Below are positions 42,860-45,200 of a stretch of 45,200 bases of DNA, piece by piece. The notes beneath the pieces were generated by a model that saw only the letters and a list, made by a program, of their open reading frames with translations, had not been told where the DNA came from and did not search any database. The first letter of the stretch is position 1. The number at the start of each line of letters is the position of its first letter. Origin of the DNA: UPXZ01 sp964541615 (GTDB lineage: Bacteria; Bacteroidota; Bacteroidia; Bacteroidales; Paludibacteraceae). The stretch covers positions 1 through 45,200 of the forward strand of contig CAZIRA010000006.1 of the NCBI GenBank assembly GCA_964541615.1. Direction: 5' to 3'. The position numbers and the translations under genes are program-made.

Positions 42860-44404
42860 ATGTCTTCAAAGAAAAACATCATCGCTCTACGCCAGAAAAA
42901 GGCGATAGTAGAGAAAGGCGGCGGCGATAAAGCCATCGAAAAACAAATTTCAATGGGTAAAATGCCCGCTCGCGTTCGTATTATGGCCGTTTTGGACGAA
43001 GGAACGTTTAATGAGTTTGACTTATTTGTACAACACGAAGAGCAAAACTTCGGGATGGCATCCAAAGAACTGGCCGGCGACGGAGTAATTACCGGAACAG
43101 GAACTATCAACGGCGCTCCCGTTTGTATCTATGCTCAGGACTTCACTGTGATGGGAGGTTCGCTCGGTCTGAAACACGCCCGTAAGATCACTAAAATTAT
43201 GGATCATGCCCTGAAAATGAAAATTCCCTGCATTGGAATCAACGATTCGGGTGGTGCTCGTATTCAGGAAGGTATCGGTGCATTGGCCGGATACGGCGAA
43301 ATCTTCTACCGTAATACTATGGCTTCAGGCGTTATTCCACAGCTTTCGGTTATCCTCGGGCCTTGTGCCGGAGGTGCAGTTTATTCTCCTGCGCTGACCG
43401 ACTTTGTTTTTGTGGTAGAAAATATTTCCAAAATGTTTATTACCGGACCGAACGTAATCGAAACTGTTTTGGGAGAAAAAATTTCTCAGGAAGATCTGGG
43501 TGGTGCACGAGTACATGCTGAAATTACAGGTAATGCTCATTTCTTTGCCGATACAGAGATGGCTTGCTTCCAGCAAATCAAAACACTGCTTTCGCTCATT
43601 CCGCATAACAACGAGAAAAAAGCCAGGGCAGTTCCCGCTAAAGAACCGAAATTCCGCAGGAAAATTGAAAATATCATCCCCTCTGATCCAAAACAACCAT
43701 ACGACGTACGTGATGTGATTTTTGCTCTGACTGACGAATCAAAATTCTTCGAAATTCATCAGCTTTGGGCAGCCAACATCGTGATCGGTTTTGGTAGAAT
43801 GAACGGCGAAACAGTTGGTTTCGTAGCCAACCAGCCGATGTATCTGGCCGGTGTGCTTGATTGCGATGCTTCCGATAAAGCTGCTCGCTTCATACGTTTC
43901 TGTGATGCTTTCAACATTCCGATTGTTACTTTGGAAGATATGCCGGGTTATCTGCCGGGAGTGGATCAGGAACACGCAGGAGTTATCCGCCACGGTGCAA
44001 AAATGCTTTACGCATATTCAGAAGCCAGTGTTCCAAAAATGACTGTTATCCTTAGAAAAGCGTATGGTGGTGGTTATATTGCGATGAATTCCAGACACTT
44101 AGGTGCTGACTTTGTATATTCATGGCCAAGCGCTGAAATTGCCGTAATGGGTCCGGAAGGTGCTGCTAATATTATTTTCCGCAAAGAAATAATGGAAGCT
44201 GAGGACGAAGAAGCTATGCGCCAGCAAAAAGTGAAAGAATATGTAGAGAAATTTGCCAATCCGTTTGTTGCTGCATCAAAAGGTTACATTGACGCTGTAA
44301 TCGAACCGGCTGAGACAAGAGGACTGCTGATTCACGCTCTGTCTGTTTCAAAATACAAAGACGACCACCGTCCGAATAAAAAACACGGAATTCCTCCATT
44401 CTAA
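42860..44404 (+). CDS. Acyl-CoA carboxyltransferase beta subunit (methylmalonyl-CoA decarboxylase alpha / propionyl-CoA carboxylase beta type)
   Basis: A 514-residue carboxyltransferase of the MmdA/PccB family that moves a carboxyl group between biotin and propionyl-/methylmalonyl-CoA. The two crotonase-like halves are clear. The N-terminal half has VITGTGTINGAPVCIYAQDFTVMGGSLG and the oxyanion glycine motif GGARIQEGIGALAGYGEIF; the C-terminal half has EDMPGYLPGVDQEHAGVIRHGAKMLYAYSEA and KAYGGGYIAMNS. It is followed 74 bases later by a biotin-carrier gene. Whether it works as a decarboxylase (Na+ pump type) or a carboxylase depends on partners not in this window; no oadB, oadG or biotin carboxylase gene is present. 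Confidence 0.92.
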   Translation: MSSKKNIIALRQKKAIVEKGGGDKAIEKQISMGKMPARVRIMAVLDEGTFNEFDLFVQHEEQNFGMASKELAGDGVITGTGTINGAPVCIYAQDFTVMGGSLGLKHARKITKIMDHALKMKIPCIGINDSGGARIQEGIGALAGYGEIFYRNTMASGVIPQLSVILGPCAGGAVYSPALTDFVFVVENISKMFITGPNVIETVLGEKISQEDLGGARVHAEITGNAHFFADTEMACFQQIKTLLSLIPHNNEKKARAVPAKEPKFRRKIENIIPSDPKQPYDVRDVIFALTDESKFFEIHQLWAANIVIGFGRMNGETVGFVANQPMYLAGVLDCDASDKAARFIRFCDAFNIPIVTLEDMPGYLPGVDQEHAGVIRHGAKMLYAYSEASVPKMTVILRKAYGGGYIAMNSRHLGADFVYSWPSAEIAVMGPEGAANIIFRKEIMEAEDEEAMRQQKVKEYVEKFANPFVAASKGYIDAVIEPAETRGLLIHALSVSKYKDDHRPNKKHGIPPF

Positions 44405-44478
44405 ATGAGATTTGAAGCTGTTTTTTATAAGGATTGATTTAATTTAAACCCTTTGAAAAATCGTTAAAACGAAATAAT

Positions 44479-45114
44479 ATGTCGGAAGAAACGAATAAAA
44501 AAGTCCAGGAAACTCCCAAGAACTCGGCTGAAATAAACGCTCGACCTGTAAAAAGAACTTACAGCAAAGAAGTACTGGCTCGTGCCCGGAGAATTCAGGC
44601 AGTACGCAAGGCAGAAGAGTCCAAAAAGGCGTCTGAGGAGCGGAAAATGCGCATGGCGAAGCGGGCTGAGAATAAAAAGAAACTGGAAGATGCAAAGAAA
44701 GTTGCGGCAGCGAAGAAAACAACCGTAGAAGCTGTATCAAAAGTAATATCTGCACCCAAGGAAGCCTCAAAAACGGTCAAAGCACCTGTTCCAGAGATTG
44801 AATTGATAGAATTTGCAGTGACTGCCCGCAAATATAAAACTCAATTGACCCGAAAATTCAAAGAAAGAAAATTCTGGGTAGATCCAAGTCCGTTTGAAAT
44901 CCTATCTTACATACCCGGGACCATCATTTCTGTGGATGTGAAAGTCGGAAAAATAGTGGAAGAAGGCCAACAGCTTTTGATTCTTGAAGCAATGAAAATG
45001 CAGAACCGGGTGGATATGCCATTTACTGCACGGATCAAAAAAATCAACGTGAAAGCCGGCGAGAGAATCCCAAAAGATTTTGTGATGATTGAACTGGAGC
45101 CGGTGGAGAAATAG
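44479..45114 (+). CDS. Biotin carboxyl carrier protein with long basic N-terminal extension
   Basis: A 211-residue protein whose C-terminal ~75 residues form a biotinyl domain with the canonical EAMKM site, the biotin lysine being K173. It would shuttle carboxyl groups to the carboxyltransferase encoded just upstream. The N-terminal ~100 residues are unusual: from about 28 to 82 they are dominated by K, R, E and A (for example EESKKASEERKMRMAKRAENKKK), predicted long charged helix or coiled coil, then an Ala/Pro/Lys linker to 107. Typical carriers in this setting are about 140 residues with a Pro/Ala linker. A conserved stretch KYKTQLTRKFKERKFW at about 118-133 may pack against the carboxyltransferase. 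Last gene in the operon; a strong terminator follows. Confidence 0.9.
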   Translation: MSEETNKKVQETPKNSAEINARPVKRTYSKEVLARARRIQAVRKAEESKKASEERKMRMAKRAENKKKLEDAKKVAAAKKTTVEAVSKVISAPKEASKTVKAPVPEIELIEFAVTARKYKTQLTRKFKERKFWVDPSPFEILSYIPGTIISVDVKVGKIVEEGQQLLILEAMKMQNRVDMPFTARIKKINVKAGERIPKDFVMIELEPVEK

Positions 45115-45145
45115 ATTTGTTGTCAGATATTATATTATAGAATAC

Positions 45146-45176
45146 AAGAGGATGTCTCGAAATAGGACATCCTCTT
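45146..45176 (+). terminator. Intrinsic terminator of the carboxyltransferase/biotin carrier operon
   Basis: A perfect 11-bp stem, AAGAGGATGTC (45146-45156) with GACATCCTCTT (45166-45176), 9-nt loop, followed by TCATTTTG. It shows that no third subunit gene is co-transcribed immediately downstream. Confidence 0.88.
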
Positions 45177-45200
45177 TCATTTTGCCATAATAATAAGCAA

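Overview
The window looks like a chromosomal segment from an anaerobic member of the Bacteroidetes, most likely order Bacteroidales. The evidence is a SusC/SusD pair, a complete gldK-gldL-gldM-gldN (porKLMN) type IX secretion core preceded by a porP/sprF-like gene, and many promoters with the Bacteroidetes -7 box TAnnTTTG. Plant-glycan hydrolases with Sec signal peptides, and propionate-pathway genes (an MmdA-type carboxyltransferase, a biotin carrier, a PduO-type cobalamin adenosyltransferase), fit a saccharolytic fermenter. Genus and species cannot be fixed from this sequence alone. A 100-N scaffold gap lies at 27229-27328. I saw no rRNA, tRNA, CRISPR array, transposase or prophage.

Layout. 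1-4460: an OmpA-family porin (minus) diverges from glycine decarboxylase gcvP (plus). 4468-9511: a SusD/SusC pair (minus) converges on gcvP, with a shared bidirectional terminator. 10029-12205: an NfeD-type membrane protease (minus) diverges from an ECF sigma factor (plus). 12374-24158: a tight five-gene operon of glycoside hydrolases, namely a 1398-residue GH127-GH43-GH43 fusion, GH31, GH27, GH43 and a pseudo-GH43/GH51 protein. 24164-26276: a convergent GH29 fucosidase. 26390-31115: an XRE/cupin regulator, an acyl-CoA ligase, a methyltransferase, a cobalamin adenosyltransferase and a small DUF2795 protein. 31258-37767: the type IX secretion operon porP-gldK-gldL-gldM-gldN. 37817-42676: a LuxR-type regulator, mnmA, a START-like protein and cdd (both minus), a GH73/LysM glucosaminidase, a DUF721/DciA-like protein and an unknown helical protein. 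42733-45176: acyl-CoA carboxyltransferase and biotin carrier, closed by a strong terminator.

How it fits together. The hydrolase operon is biased towards L-arabinose linkages (GH127, GH51, up to three active GH43 modules), with GH31 and GH27 for other side-chain sugars. All six hydrolases carry Sec signal peptides, none a lipobox or an obvious type IX C-terminal domain, so periplasmic trimming of imported branched plant oligosaccharides is the simplest model. The operon has no adjacent SusC/D or HTCS regulator. The nearest SusC/D pair is about 3 kb away on the other strand, behind unrelated genes.

The observations most worth following are the triple-catalytic GH127-GH43-GH43 polypeptide with all three catalytic sets intact; the second multimodular protein, in which a GH43-like propeller has lost its catalytic motif in front of GH51; a recurring pattern of degenerate 7- or 8-bp tandem microrepeats in the gaps of the 27-39 kb region (one such tract holds the assembly gap); and a related G/C-rich repeat on both sides of gldM in inverted orientation.
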